This document shows, in pieces, positions 35,733-44,656 of a DNA stretch of 64,000 bases (position 1 is its first letter; every line of letters starts with the position of its first letter). Source of the stretch: Bryobacterales bacterium. Lineage in GTDB: Bacteria; Acidobacteriota; Terriglobia; Bryobacterales; UBA6623. A program made the position numbers and the translations under genes. A model generated the notes under the pieces. That model was not told the DNA's origin. It did not search any database and saw nothing but the letters and a program-made list of their open reading frames with translations. Where the stretch lies: positions 64,998 to 128,997 of the forward strand of contig JAPPMB010000114.1 in assembly GCA_028819255.1 (NCBI GenBank), written 5' to 3'.

Positions 35733-36737
35733 TCAGGGCAGATTGGATCCCGTGTGGGGCTTTCCCTCCCGCTCGGCGGCCCTGGCCCCTTCCAGCATCG
35801 TGAACATGCTGTAGTTGCCCTCGTGGCACGCGTACTCGAACATCGGCTGGTCCGTCCTCTTCATCGGGATTGCCGCCGTCCAAGGCCTCTCGAATGACTC
35901 GGCGTCTTCAATCGTGTACTGGTAAAGGACCCGCTCCGGTCCGACGCGGGTGAAGCGCTCGATCAGGCGCATGTTCTTGCCCGAGCCGCGGAAGGAGGTC
36001 TTGTCCGTGAAGTTCGTGGAATCCACAACGAGCGTGTCGCCTTCCCACCGGCCGCGTGCATCGCCGCGCCACTGCCGCATGTGCTCGGGCAGGTGTTCCC
36101 GGCCATCCATGGGCACGATTCGGGCGTCATTGACCATTTCGATCAGCAGGACCGCGTAGCCGGGTGTCTGGAAGATGTGGACGTTGTTGTTGTACGCACT
36201 CGGGGTATAGGGAGGTCCGGCGTTGAATCCCAGAATGCAGCGCTCGGCGACTCCGCGATCCACGGGACTGTGAGGAGGTCGCGCCCTCGCTGCCCGGATC
36301 GCGCCGTAGCGCTCGCGGCCCTTTGCCGTCAGGGCCGGAATCCTTCCATCGCGAGGGGACACGATCAGCGAGGTCCGCCCGTCCTCCAGCAGCTGGTCGC
36401 CAAAGTCCCACCAGAACTGGTTGTAGGCGTTCCGCACATCCTGTTCCGCCGAGATGCCATCCGATGCCCGGCGGTCCTTGTTCCGGCGGCTGAGTTCGCG
36501 CTCCCGGAACGCTTCGGCCTCCTCCCTGCTTGCGAACGCATCCTTGTCCGCCAGGTCTCGCGGCCGCTCCAGCGGTGTGATCGTCCGGAAGTCCCACACT
36601 CCCCGAAGGTCGGGAACTCCCCACGCAGTGCGCGGCGGCGTCCATCTCTCCTGCTCCACGGCTGTAGCGTCGTCGGCCGCCGGCATTTTCGCCGCCAGGA
36701 TCGCGGCCAGGGAAAGTGCGAGCGTCAGGCGATTCAT
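35733..36737 (-). CDS. Secreted protein of unknown function (paralogue A)
   Basis: A 334-aa exported protein (signal LTLALSLAAILAAKMPAA) belonging to a family common in Acidobacteria with no assigned role. Typical text: 'WTPPRTAWGVPDLRGVWDF', 'GRWEGDTLVVDSTNFTD', 'ERVLYQYTIEDAESFERPW' and 'FEYACHEGNYSMFTML'. The C-terminal third is predicted beta-rich. It shares the 'GRWEG-TLVVE-T' and 'E...F.RPW' blocks with the gene 16 bp upstream and has an AGGAGA Shine-Dalgarno, so the two form an operon. Confidence 0.75.
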   Translation of the reverse strand: MNRLTLALSLAAILAAKMPAADDATAVEQERWTPPRTAWGVPDLRGVWDFRTITPLERPRDLADKDAFASREEAEAFRERELSRRNKDRRASDGISAEQDVRNAYNQFWWDFGDQLLEDGRTSLIVSPRDGRIPALTAKGRERYGAIRAARARPPHSPVDRGVAERCILGFNAGPPYTPSAYNNNVHIFQTPGYAVLLIEMVNDARIVPMDGREHLPEHMRQWRGDARGRWEGDTLVVDSTNFTDKTSFRGSGKNMRLIERFTRVGPERVLYQYTIEDAESFERPWTAAIPMKRTDQPMFEYACHEGNYSMFTMLEGARAAEREGKPHTGSNLP

Positions 36738-36753
36738 CTCTCGGTCTCCTGCT

Positions 36754-37581
36754 TCATTCCGGTTCCTTCTTGCGCAGGTGCCCGTACATCATCTCTTCCA
36801 CGAACTCCACGCACTTGAATTCCAGCAGCTGCACGTTCTCCTCCAGCCGCCGGTAAAGGGGCATCTTGATCTTCCAGGGACGGGTGAAGACATTCTCGTC
36901 CTGGATTTCCGCCTCGTACATGAGATGGTTCGGGCCGATCGGCGTGTAGCGCTCGACCACCCTCAGGGCATCGGTGTGGAAGTTGCCGGCGCTGTCGAAC
37001 CAGGTGTCCGGCACGTGGTTGGTCACCTCCACGACCAGCGTCTGACCCTCCCAGCGTCCGCGGGAATGTCCCATCCACGCATCGCCGGGATGCTCGAAGT
37101 CGGGCCGGTTCATGTAGATCACGCGCGAGGCGCTGGCGAATTCGTACGCGAAGAGGATGTGGTCCGGCGTCTGAACGATCTGAAACGGGAACGGCATGTA
37201 CGTGGCGCGGGGGACTCCCGGCATGTAGCACTTCACCACCGGGTCCAGCTTGAGGAAGTCCTTCCGGTTCTCGTCCCTCTTCTTGAGCGCCCAGTCCTGG
37301 TAGGGGATTTCGCTGCCTGCAACGATGCCGAGGCCCCCTGGGATCGCGCCGATCGCACCCATCTCGACAACCGGCCCCGACTCCGCGGAATGGCCCTCAA
37401 TGTTCCAGTGCGCGGTGCCCAGTGCTTGCCAGATGCCGTTCAGGTTGGGATTGCCGTCAGGCGTGAGCGGCGCCTTGTAGTCCTCTGCGGGCAGGGCGCC
37501 CGGCGACAGCGCCAAGGCAACACCCGCCAGCGCGACGATGGCTCGGAAGACGGAAACCGCTGGATCAGGAAAGATTCGCAT
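36754..37581 (-). CDS. Secreted protein of unknown function (paralogue B)
   Basis: A 275-aa exported protein of the same family as its downstream neighbour: 'LTPDGNPNLNGIWQALG', 'MPGVPRATYMPFPFQIVQ', 'GRWEGQTLVVEVTNHVPD', 'MYEAEIQDENVFTRPWKI' and 'LEFKCVEFVEEMM'. It has a signal peptide (IVALAGVALALSPGALPA). Chosen ATG is at 37581, with TACACT 19 bp upstream; the longer frame overlaps dapA. First gene of the two-gene operon, divergent from dapA. No catalytic motif recognised. Confidence 0.75.
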   Translation of the reverse strand: MRIFPDPAVSVFRAIVALAGVALALSPGALPAEDYKAPLTPDGNPNLNGIWQALGTAHWNIEGHSAESGPVVEMGAIGAIPGGLGIVAGSEIPYQDWALKKRDENRKDFLKLDPVVKCYMPGVPRATYMPFPFQIVQTPDHILFAYEFASASRVIYMNRPDFEHPGDAWMGHSRGRWEGQTLVVEVTNHVPDTWFDSAGNFHTDALRVVERYTPIGPNHLMYEAEIQDENVFTRPWKIKMPLYRRLEENVQLLEFKCVEFVEEMMYGHLRKKEPE

Positions 37582-37711
37582 CGTGTGCAACTCCAACCAG
37601 AGTGTACCCCCAATCGTCCGTGCCGGCGGTCGCCACAGGCTCGCCGGGCTTCGAATCGGTTTCCATCGGGCACTGTCCGGCGTGCGAGAATGGACCCGGT
37701 TGCACACCGCC

Positions 37712-38617
37712 ATGTTCAAGGGCTGCGGAACCGCTCTCATCACCCCGTTTGCCGCAAACGGCTCGCTTGACGAGTCGACCCTTCGTCGTCTAGTTCGTCG
37801 CCAGGTCGGGGACGGCGTGCATTTCCTCGTGCCGGGCGGCACGACCGGCGAGAGTCCCACGCTGACGAGGGCTGAGCACCTGCGGCTGGTCGAGGTGACG
37901 CTCGAGGAGGCCGCCGGCCGGGTTCCGGTCGTTGCCGGCTGCGGAGGATACAACACCGCAGGGATCGTCAGCCTCGCGGCGGACCTGCAGGGGCTCGGCG
38001 CCGACGGACTGCTCTCCGTCACTCCGTACTACAACAAGCCGACCCCAGAAGGCCTGTTCCGGCACTACGAGGCGCTGGCCGGCGCGACGGATCTGCCGAT
38101 CGTCGTGTACAACGTGCCCGGCCGCACCTGCTGCAACATCACGCCGGACCTGCTTTGCAGACTGGCCGGTCTGCCGAACATCGTCGCTGTCAAGGAGGCC
38201 TCCGGCGACATCGGGCAGATGGCCCGCGTCTGCCAGTCCGTTCCCGCGGGATTCTCCGTGCTGTCCGGTGACGACTCGGTGACCCTCCCGCTGATGGCTC
38301 TCGGCGGCGTCGGCGTCATCTCGGTCGTTTCGAACGAGATTCCGGGAGAGATGGCCAGGCTCTGCGATCTTGCGCTCGATGGGGACTTCGCGGGGGCTCG
38401 CGCCGTGCACCGCAAGTATCTCTCGCTGATGGAGGCCAACTTCTGTGAGACCAGCCCCGGTCCCGTCAAGGTGGCGATGGAGGGCATGGGTCTGCTGGAC
38501 GAGGCCGTCTACCGCCTCCCCATGACGAGGCCGTCGGCGGCCAGCTGCGCGATCGTCGACGAGGTGTTGGAGCGCCTCGGGCTGCTTCGCCGGGCGGCGG
38601 AGGCCGCGACCGCCTAG
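37712..38617 (+). CDS. dapA: 4-hydroxy-tetrahydrodipicolinate synthase
   Basis: A 301-aa class I aldolase-fold enzyme. Family marks: GCGTALITPF, 'VPGGTTGESPTL', Tyr133 in SVTPYYNKP and the Schiff-base Lys161 in IVAVKEASGD, both at the numbering of E. coli DapA; 'VYNVPGRTCCNI' is also typical. It condenses pyruvate with aspartate semialdehyde in lysine and diaminopimelate synthesis. No other dap gene is adjacent, and close relatives act on other keto acids, but these motifs favour DapA. Its 3' end overlaps the convergent TonB receptor by 4 bp. Confidence 0.92.
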   Translation: MFKGCGTALITPFAANGSLDESTLRRLVRRQVGDGVHFLVPGGTTGESPTLTRAEHLRLVEVTLEEAAGRVPVVAGCGGYNTAGIVSLAADLQGLGADGLLSVTPYYNKPTPEGLFRHYEALAGATDLPIVVYNVPGRTCCNITPDLLCRLAGLPNIVAVKEASGDIGQMARVCQSVPAGFSVLSGDDSVTLPLMALGGVGVISVVSNEIPGEMARLCDLALDGDFAGARAVHRKYLSLMEANFCETSPGPVKVAMEGMGLLDEAVYRLPMTRPSAASCAIVDEVLERLGLLRRAAEAATA

Positions 38618-41600
38618 AACCGCAGCCGGATGGCGGCCTGCAGGGTGCGGCCCAGCCCGGACATCCTGGCCACGCCGAAGTACACGTGGTCGATGTTGTT
38701 GAACGGCGCCGCCCAATTGCGGTTGCCGAACGCGTTCAGCACGTCGAAGCCGAGCTCCATGGAGACTAGCTCACCGGCCTCGACCGGCCGCGAGATTCGG
38801 AAGTCCCATTGCTGGAATCCCGCAATGCGGTACTCGTTGCGCGTCGATGTGCCCCGCCGCACGTCGTGAAAGCTTCTTGGTCGCACCGCCTGAAACGATG
38901 TGGGATCAAACGCGAAACGGCCCACGAGATCCTGGCCGCTCTCCGTCGGAAAGGTCCTAAGGCTCCCTGGGTCCAGCCGCTGGTGCGGCTTGATGCGGTC
39001 CGGCCTGCCGACCCGTTCGAACGTGTACGTGGGATCCTCGGTCTGGCGGATGTCGAGCGGCAGGCCGGAGCGCCACCTCCAGATGCCGCTCACGACCCAG
39101 CGGTCAGCCCATCGAGCCCTGTCCGTCCAGCGCCGGGGCATGCGCACCTGGTAGTGCCATACGGCAGTGAGAGAGTGCCGCCGGTCGAAGTTCGAATACG
39201 TCCACTCCTCGCCGACGAGCTCGTCTCCAAGAACCGTGCTGCCGTTGTCGAAGGACTGGCTCCAGTTGTATCCCACATCCAGCGCCAGGCCGCGATGCAG
39301 GTAGCGGTTGGCCCGCAGCTGCACCGCCTTGTAGCGCGCTCCGCCCGAACTCTCGAAGGACCGGACGTTGTCGAATCTGGAGAACTTCCGCATGTTGCGC
39401 ACGGATCCGAAGCTGCGCAGCGGGTTGCGCACGAAGACATTCAGCTCGCGCTGCTGCTGCAGCCGCCGGGACCGCGTGCCCAGGTAGCTTCCTGTCAGGA
39501 ACACCCGGCCGGGCAGCAGCCGCTGCCAGCTGAAGTTCCAGTGCTCGGCGCGGGCATTCTCGAAGTCCGGGGCGAACACGAGGATCGGGTATCGCGCCAC
39601 GTCGGGCCGGAAGGTGGTCGGGCGGAGACTCGGCAGGGCCGCGATCGGAGCCTGGAAGGCTCCCTGCGGGTCACGCAGGGCGAACCGGTTGTCGACGCTG
39701 AAGGGGGGATAGGTCGCCTGGAACAGTGCCGCGGCGCTTGACCCGGCGAACGTGCCGTGGTCGAAGAAGACTCCGTATGCGGCCCTCAGCACCGATCGGC
39801 CCGACTCGCCCAGAATCCATCGCGCCGCCCGCCCGTCCCATGACGGCGAAAACGCCAATCCGATGCGCGGCGAGAAATTGCGCCCGCGGGAGCGGATCGT
39901 GGACCGGGGCAGGACATTCCCCTCCGGATCCATGTCGCCCGGAAACAGCAAGTTGGGGAGGGACTCCGGAAACCGCCTGCTTTGGGTGCCCTCGCGAAAC
40001 GTCATCAGGCGGTCCCACCTGTCCGTGCCCGGCGGCTGATTCTCGTACCGCATGCCGAATGTGACTTTCAGGTCCCGCCAGGGGCGGATCTCCGCCTCGG
40101 CGAATGCGGCGAACTCCCGCCACTGGAGGTCCATGCTGCGGGGCGTCTGCAGGCGGTACTCGCCGGGCCGGCCCAGCAGCAGGTCCCGAAGTCCCTGGCC
40201 CCGAAACCGCGCGGGCGGGGCGGGCGGGGCGGGGAAGCTGAAGCTGCCTGCGGAGTTCTCGGCGTTTGCGAACGGCCAGGATCCGCGTTGGGCCATCAGG
40301 CCGGCTCTTACCAACTGCCGACGGAACCGCACCTCGAGGTCGTAGAGCAGCTGGAGCGTCGTCTGAACGGAATTCTCGGAGTGGATGAACGGCCCCACAT
40401 AGAGCTGCAGCTGGCCCGTGTCGTGCCACAGCCGGACGTCCGGAATGGTCGTCGGATTCACGTCGGAGCCGGAGTAGTCGAACCCGAACTCCTCGGCGCT
40501 GACGTCGCGCAGCGTCCTGTGGCCGCCGACCTGTTCGCTCGAAAGCCGCTGCAGGGCGAGGCGCAGCGAATGCACGAAGTGCGGCGTCAGCTCCTGGCTG
40601 ACCGCGTACTGGGCGTGGTGGGAGATCTGCCTGCGGTCCCTCACGGTGCCGGGCGAGGTCGTGAACTCCTCCGCCGTGGGCTCCCGCACCGTGTTGCTGA
40701 ATGCGTAGTGGCTCAGGGAGTGGTTCAGCGACTTTGTCCGGGCGTCGACCCTCGCCAGCAACACGCCTCCGTAGCTCCTGAGATCTTCCTCCGACTGCAG
40801 CCAGCCGCCCTCGAGGTTGGCCGGCGGGACGAACGTGTTGAGGTAGCTCTGCATGAGCGGGTCGAGCCGGTACGGAGGGATCTTCGCATTCGGGAATTCC
40901 TCGCCGTTCAAGGGGTCGACTGGGGCCTTCTCGAAACCGAAGAAGTTGCCGCTCCTCTCGTTGTCGCTCAGCACCCGTCGCAGGGACCGGTGCGAACGGT
41001 CGGTGGCCCACGCCTCGGCGTCAAGAAAAGCGTGAATCTGATGGCGGCCGTGCAGCGGCCCGCCCAGCTGGCCCCCTCCCGTCCAGCCGGCGACCCGGTC
41101 CACGGACCCGTCGAAGGCCCCATAGGATTCGTTCCACGGCGGGCGCATGTAGCCGCGAACATGCCCGTGCCAGCGGTCCGCGCCCGAGCGGAACCTGGGG
41201 GCCACGACGGCGCCGGCATTGCGGCCCTCGCGGGCCGAGTAGGTGTGCGTGATCACCTGGAGCGACTCGATCGCTTCAGGGACCGGTCCGTAGTTTGCGG
41301 CCTGCGCGCCCGTGATCCGGTTTTGCGCGTTGTTTGAGGCTCCCTCGAGCTTGTAGTTGATGAACGAGCTGCGGGAGCCGTTCGCCGAGACCGCTGCGGC
41401 TCGTCCGGTGAACGGATCGATGTCGAGAGCCGTGGCCGGTGTGAGGCCCGGCACGAGGTGGAGCAGCTTGTCGACGGTCGTTCGTCCCTCCGAGCCGACC
41501 ACGACCGGCAGCGCCTCGATCTGCTCCCGCACCAGGCCGTACTCGAGCGCCATTTCCTCCAGTCCCGAGCGGGGCCTCGTCAGGGGTGCCGGGAGCTGCT

Positions 41601-41928
41601 GCAGCTCGATCGGAGGGAACGCTACCGGGATCCCCGGCAGCACTTCGAACGCTGCGCTCCGCCACGCGGAATAGCGCGTGTGCAGCAGGGTCAGGGAGTA
41701 CTTGCCCGAAGGCACGGCTTCAAAAAGGAAGCCGCCGTCTGGACCGGTGCTCCGGCGCAGGACCTGGGCGTCGCCCAGATTGATGAGCTGCACCTCGACG
41801 CCGGGGAGCGGCTCCTGTCGCTCGTCGAGGACGTGCCCGTAGACATCCTGTGCGCTCGCAGGGAGAATCGCCAGCCACGCCAGCAGGAAGATTGCAGCTA
41901 CAGAACCACCCTTAAGGGCGTGATGCAC
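38614..41928 (-). CDS. TonB-dependent receptor with carboxypeptidase-regulatory-like domain
   Basis: A 1104-aa outer-membrane protein of the Oar-like Acidobacteria type. Signal peptide (FLLAWLAILPASAQ), then a CarboxypepD_reg/CNA-B-like domain at ~28-110 ('VYGHVLDERQEPLPGVEVQL'), a plug domain at ~130-240 ('FINYKLEGASNNAQNR', 'EAIESLQVITHTYSAREGRNAGAVV'), and a ~850-residue beta-barrel ending in an aromatic-rich 'QAAIRLRF'. Probably takes up a large substrate such as a glycan. Starts with GTG, 9 bp after TAGACT. The sigma/anti-sigma pair lies just upstream on the same strand. Confidence 0.9.
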   Translation of the reverse strand: MHHALKGGSVAAIFLLAWLAILPASAQDVYGHVLDERQEPLPGVEVQLINLGDAQVLRRSTGPDGGFLFEAVPSGKYSLTLLHTRYSAWRSAAFEVLPGIPVAFPPIELQQLPAPLTRPRSGLEEMALEYGLVREQIEALPVVVGSEGRTTVDKLLHLVPGLTPATALDIDPFTGRAAAVSANGSRSSFINYKLEGASNNAQNRITGAQAANYGPVPEAIESLQVITHTYSAREGRNAGAVVAPRFRSGADRWHGHVRGYMRPPWNESYGAFDGSVDRVAGWTGGGQLGGPLHGRHQIHAFLDAEAWATDRSHRSLRRVLSDNERSGNFFGFEKAPVDPLNGEEFPNAKIPPYRLDPLMQSYLNTFVPPANLEGGWLQSEEDLRSYGGVLLARVDARTKSLNHSLSHYAFSNTVREPTAEEFTTSPGTVRDRRQISHHAQYAVSQELTPHFVHSLRLALQRLSSEQVGGHRTLRDVSAEEFGFDYSGSDVNPTTIPDVRLWHDTGQLQLYVGPFIHSENSVQTTLQLLYDLEVRFRRQLVRAGLMAQRGSWPFANAENSAGSFSFPAPPAPPARFRGQGLRDLLLGRPGEYRLQTPRSMDLQWREFAAFAEAEIRPWRDLKVTFGMRYENQPPGTDRWDRLMTFREGTQSRRFPESLPNLLFPGDMDPEGNVLPRSTIRSRGRNFSPRIGLAFSPSWDGRAARWILGESGRSVLRAAYGVFFDHGTFAGSSAAALFQATYPPFSVDNRFALRDPQGAFQAPIAALPSLRPTTFRPDVARYPILVFAPDFENARAEHWNFSWQRLLPGRVFLTGSYLGTRSRRLQQQRELNVFVRNPLRSFGSVRNMRKFSRFDNVRSFESSGGARYKAVQLRANRYLHRGLALDVGYNWSQSFDNGSTVLGDELVGEEWTYSNFDRRHSLTAVWHYQVRMPRRWTDRARWADRWVVSGIWRWRSGLPLDIRQTEDPTYTFERVGRPDRIKPHQRLDPGSLRTFPTESGQDLVGRFAFDPTSFQAVRPRSFHDVRRGTSTRNEYRIAGFQQWDFRISRPVEAGELVSMELGFDVLNAFGNRNWAAPFNNIDHVYFGVARMSGLGRTLQAAIRLRF

Positions 41929-41937
41929 AGTAGTTTC

Positions 41938-41943
41938 AGTCTA
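41938..41943 (-). promoter_or_regulatory. TAGACT -10 element of the TonB receptor gene
   Basis: On the minus strand TAGACT precedes the GTG start by exactly 9 bp. It overlaps the 21-bp gap after the anti-sigma gene stop, suggesting a leaderless promoter of its own. Confidence 0.45.
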
Positions 41944-41949
41944 TGCCAG

Positions 41950-43671
41950 CTACTGCCTGAGAGCGTCCTTGAGCCAGCGGGTGTGCTGCCGAAGCCTGGC
42001 CAGCAAGGTTGCGCCGGAGAGGTTGCTCTCCCTCGCATCCAGGGCGTCTCCGCCTGCGAAAAGCAGTGAATTCAACGCCCGGTCGAGTGCCAGTGCATCT
42101 TCTCGCAGCCTGGAGCTTGTCGCTCCGACGCTTTCAGTTCCTGAGGCGTCGTTGCTGCCGGTGCCCCGGTGCGCCCAGAAGCGGCGTGGGAGCGCCTCGG
42201 CCAGCAAGCCGTAGATGCCGGCCTCGTGACGCGAAATCGCGTCAAGATGGAAGCGGGCCACCTTGGGGAAGCTCTCGGTGCGGACCGCCTCGGCGATGTC
42301 CTGTCGGCTCAGCAGGCTGTCCAGCGCATGCGCATGGGAAAGCAGTTCTGCGTCATGCCGGAGAATCTCGCTGACGTAGCGCTCGAGCTCGCTCTCCAGC
42401 AGGCTTCGGTCAGGCTCCTGGAACGAGCGCCTGGCCGCGTCCTGGTAATGCTCCAGCAGGGAGGCTCTTACTATGCCGCCGGCACTCCGGGACCGCCCGA
42501 TCCCGGCAGTCGCCGCGATTCCGGGCGCCGCCGCCCTGGGGGCCAGCACGGAGATTGCAAGGTCCATGGGCTGTCCGCCGGCCGCGGCGAGCAGCCTGCC
42601 CTCCGCCTCGACGCGCTCCTGCTCGCTGGACACCGAGCCTGTGATCCGGATCCGGCCTTCGGAGCCGCCGGCGTCGAATCCTCTTTTCCAGAACCCGGTC
42701 TGGACCAGGATCCACCTGCCCTCGACCACCGTCGTTGCGTCGTCGGAAGGCAGAGGCGCCGCACTGGCCAGCTCCGGCTCGGCGGACGGCATGCCCGGCA
42801 GGTCCGCCAGAGAAGGCAGGTCGAGATCCAGGGTTCTAGTCGCCCGTGCAAGAGACTCGATCTCCGGTGGCGCACCGCCGGCGAGCATTGCCAGGGCCTG
42901 CGGCACGACCGGTGCCGGGGCGAAATCAAGATTGAAGCGCCGCGCTGCGGGGGCGGGCCGTGCCGCTTCCCGTGCTGTTGACGCGACAGGCGCGCGCTGC
43001 ATGAGTTCGGGGGCGGCGGGAGCTTCAAGCCGAGCAAGAGACTCGGGAGCCGGGATGCGTTCCGTGAGCGAGCCCGCCGACCACACGAGCATGGCAAGGC
43101 AGGCGGTTGCGAAAGCGCTCGCGTACGGCGCGAAGGCGGGAATCCGCGGCAGGGTGAAGGTCGGCAGCCAGCGCCAGCGGGCCGCTGCAACGGCAGTCCG
43201 GCGCTCGACTTCCTCCTCAAGTCGGACGCGCAGCGCAGCCAGCGCGGCCGCCCGGCGTTCTGCCGGAAGTTCGAAAGCGAACTGGCTGTGCAGCTGCGTT
43301 TCGATCTTGGCGAGCTGCACATGGAGGTCGGCTGCCCGGTGCTGGCAGCCGGCGCACGCCGCGAGATGTGCCTGTCCGTCGGCGCCGAGACCGTTCTCGA
43401 CAGACAGCAGCAGGTCCTCGGTCGAAAGGTGGGCGGCGAGCATCTCGGCTTCGGTCGCCAGACGCTGGCGCAGCCTCTGCAGCTGGGCCGGCTGCGCGCG
43501 GGGCGCCTGCGTATGGATGCGAATCGCCTGCGCCGCAAAGACGTATGTTTCCTGCAGGTCGACGAGCTGCGCCTTGCATTCGACGCAATCCGACACGTGC
43601 TGGCAGAGCGCTTGCTCGTCCAGCTCGCCTTCAGCGTAGAGCAGTAGTTCTTCTGGGGACAGATGTCTCAC
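41950..43671 (-). CDS. Anti-sigma factor with two zinc-finger motifs
   Basis: A ~573-aa single-pass membrane protein. Two repeated N-terminal modules, each starting 'HLS-E-LLL', carry H-x3-C-x2-C zinc motifs (H25/C29/C32 and H102/C106/C109), the signature of zf-HC2 anti-sigma domains. A transmembrane helix follows at ~183-201 (FATACLAMLVWSAG), then a long Pro/Ala-rich and helical outer part of unknown kind. It should hold the adjacent ECF sigma factor inactive. GTG 43671 chosen because homology begins there; it overlaps the sigma gene by 41 bp. Confidence 0.8.
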   Translation of the reverse strand: MRHLSPEELLLYAEGELDEQALCQHVSDCVECKAQLVDLQETYVFAAQAIRIHTQAPRAQPAQLQRLRQRLATEAEMLAAHLSTEDLLLSVENGLGADGQAHLAACAGCQHRAADLHVQLAKIETQLHSQFAFELPAERRAAALAALRVRLEEEVERRTAVAAARWRWLPTFTLPRIPAFAPYASAFATACLAMLVWSAGSLTERIPAPESLARLEAPAAPELMQRAPVASTAREAARPAPAARRFNLDFAPAPVVPQALAMLAGGAPPEIESLARATRTLDLDLPSLADLPGMPSAEPELASAAPLPSDDATTVVEGRWILVQTGFWKRGFDAGGSEGRIRITGSVSSEQERVEAEGRLLAAAGGQPMDLAISVLAPRAAAPGIAATAGIGRSRSAGGIVRASLLEHYQDAARRSFQEPDRSLLESELERYVSEILRHDAELLSHAHALDSLLSRQDIAEAVRTESFPKVARFHLDAISRHEAGIYGLLAEALPRRFWAHRGTGSNDASGTESVGATSSRLREDALALDRALNSLLFAGGDALDARESNLSGATLLARLRQHTRWLKDALRQ

Positions 43672-44194
43672 TGTTGGTAGCAACCGCTTTCCGGAGCTTC
43701 TTGACCGCCCGAGCCACGTAACTCGCGACCGTCGAGATCGAAACTTCCAGTACCTCCGCAATCTCTCGAAATGTCAGTCCTTCCGCCCGCAAAAGCAGGC
43801 ACTCCTTCTCCGTGTCGGTCAGCAGGTGCCAGGGCAGCGCCGGTGACCGCAGTGACCGCTCGTCCGCGGTCAGGGACGGCCGATAGGCCTGGTCCGCCTC
43901 CGCCTTTCGCCATCCCGCCTCGTCGAGCAGCACGGGCTTGGACTTCTTTACATAGTCCAGCGCCAGGCGACGCCCCACCCGGTACAGCCAGCCCTTTGGG
44001 TTGTCGATCGACTCTCCATTGCTGCGGACCCGAAAGTAGCGGATGAACGCTTCCTGCGCGATGTCCTCGATGTCCGGAACATTGCGCACGCTGCTGCGCA
44101 GGTAGCCGATCAGACCAGGAGAGTGCTTCGTGAAAAGCTGCTCCGTCTCGCATGCCGCCTGGCGGATCGCCTCGGACTGGCTAAGCCTCGACAC
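43631..44194 (-). CDS. ECF-type RNA polymerase sigma factor
   Basis: A 187-aa sigma-70 family protein with region 2 ('LIGYLRSSVRNVPDIEDIAQEAFIRYF', 'NPKGWLYRVGRRLALDYVKK') and region 4 ('LTDTEKECLLLRAEGLTFREIAEVLEVSISTVASYVARAVKKL'). No region 3, so extracytoplasmic-function type. It overlaps its anti-sigma gene downstream, and the TonB receptor follows on the same strand. That order (sigma, anti-sigma, TonB receptor) is typical of systems controlling nutrient uptake, although this receptor lacks the usual signalling extension. Confidence 0.92.
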   Translation of the reverse strand: MSRLSQSEAIRQAACETEQLFTKHSPGLIGYLRSSVRNVPDIEDIAQEAFIRYFRVRSNGESIDNPKGWLYRVGRRLALDYVKKSKPVLLDEAGWRKAEADQAYRPSLTADERSLRSPALPWHLLTDTEKECLLLRAEGLTFREIAEVLEVSISTVASYVARAVKKLRKAVATNSETSVPRRTTALR

Positions 44195-44656
44195 AGAAGA
44201 CCTGTCAAGCCCCCTTGGCCATCCAGAACCCTAGACGATTGAGCCCGGGATTCTTACGGCAAGGATGCTCTCACCTAAGATTGTGGGCCCGTTCCGCCGA
44301 ACTGTCAACCTCGATCGCTCCACCGGCGTACGACATCATCTTGATTCCACGAGACACCGGAAGTTGGCGGCGGGCCAACGAGGCCGGTGACGGTGCCTGT
44401 CGGCAGTTGGTGATTGGTTGGCCGGCGCTGCATCCCCTTCCCATTCTTGCCCGAGTCTCGCTGAGACCCGGAGCGCGGCGGCGCAGTCGCTGCGTGCCTG
44501 CGAGAGAGAACCCTGCTGCCAGAAGGAGGAACTTGCTTCCAACCCCAAGAGTTCTGCGAAAGAGGCAATCTCATTTTGCAGTTTCGATCCTGTCTTGCGC
44601 ACCTCGCGCATCCAATCCGGTACTGTCCAGTTCTCTGGAGCTAGGCTGGGTCTAGG
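44195..44656. other. Divergent intergenic region containing a dispersed repeat
   Basis: 462 bp between the sigma gene and the SDR gene. Its right half holds one copy of a ~120-bp repeat, listed separately. No credible ORF. Confidence 0.5.
44425..44546 (+). repeat. Dispersed ~120-bp repeat, copy 1
   Basis: Resembles 58416-58538 along its length. The best blocks are 'GACCCGGAGC', 'GGCGCAG' and 'TGCGAGAGAGAACCCT' followed by 'CTG-GAAGGAG'. Identity is imperfect but colinear with few gaps. Both copies lie in intergenic DNA in the same orientation. On the minus strand a similar protein frame (QQ-GSLSQ, then LRV) is visible in both, so it may derive from a coding or mobile sequence. Confidence 0.65.
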
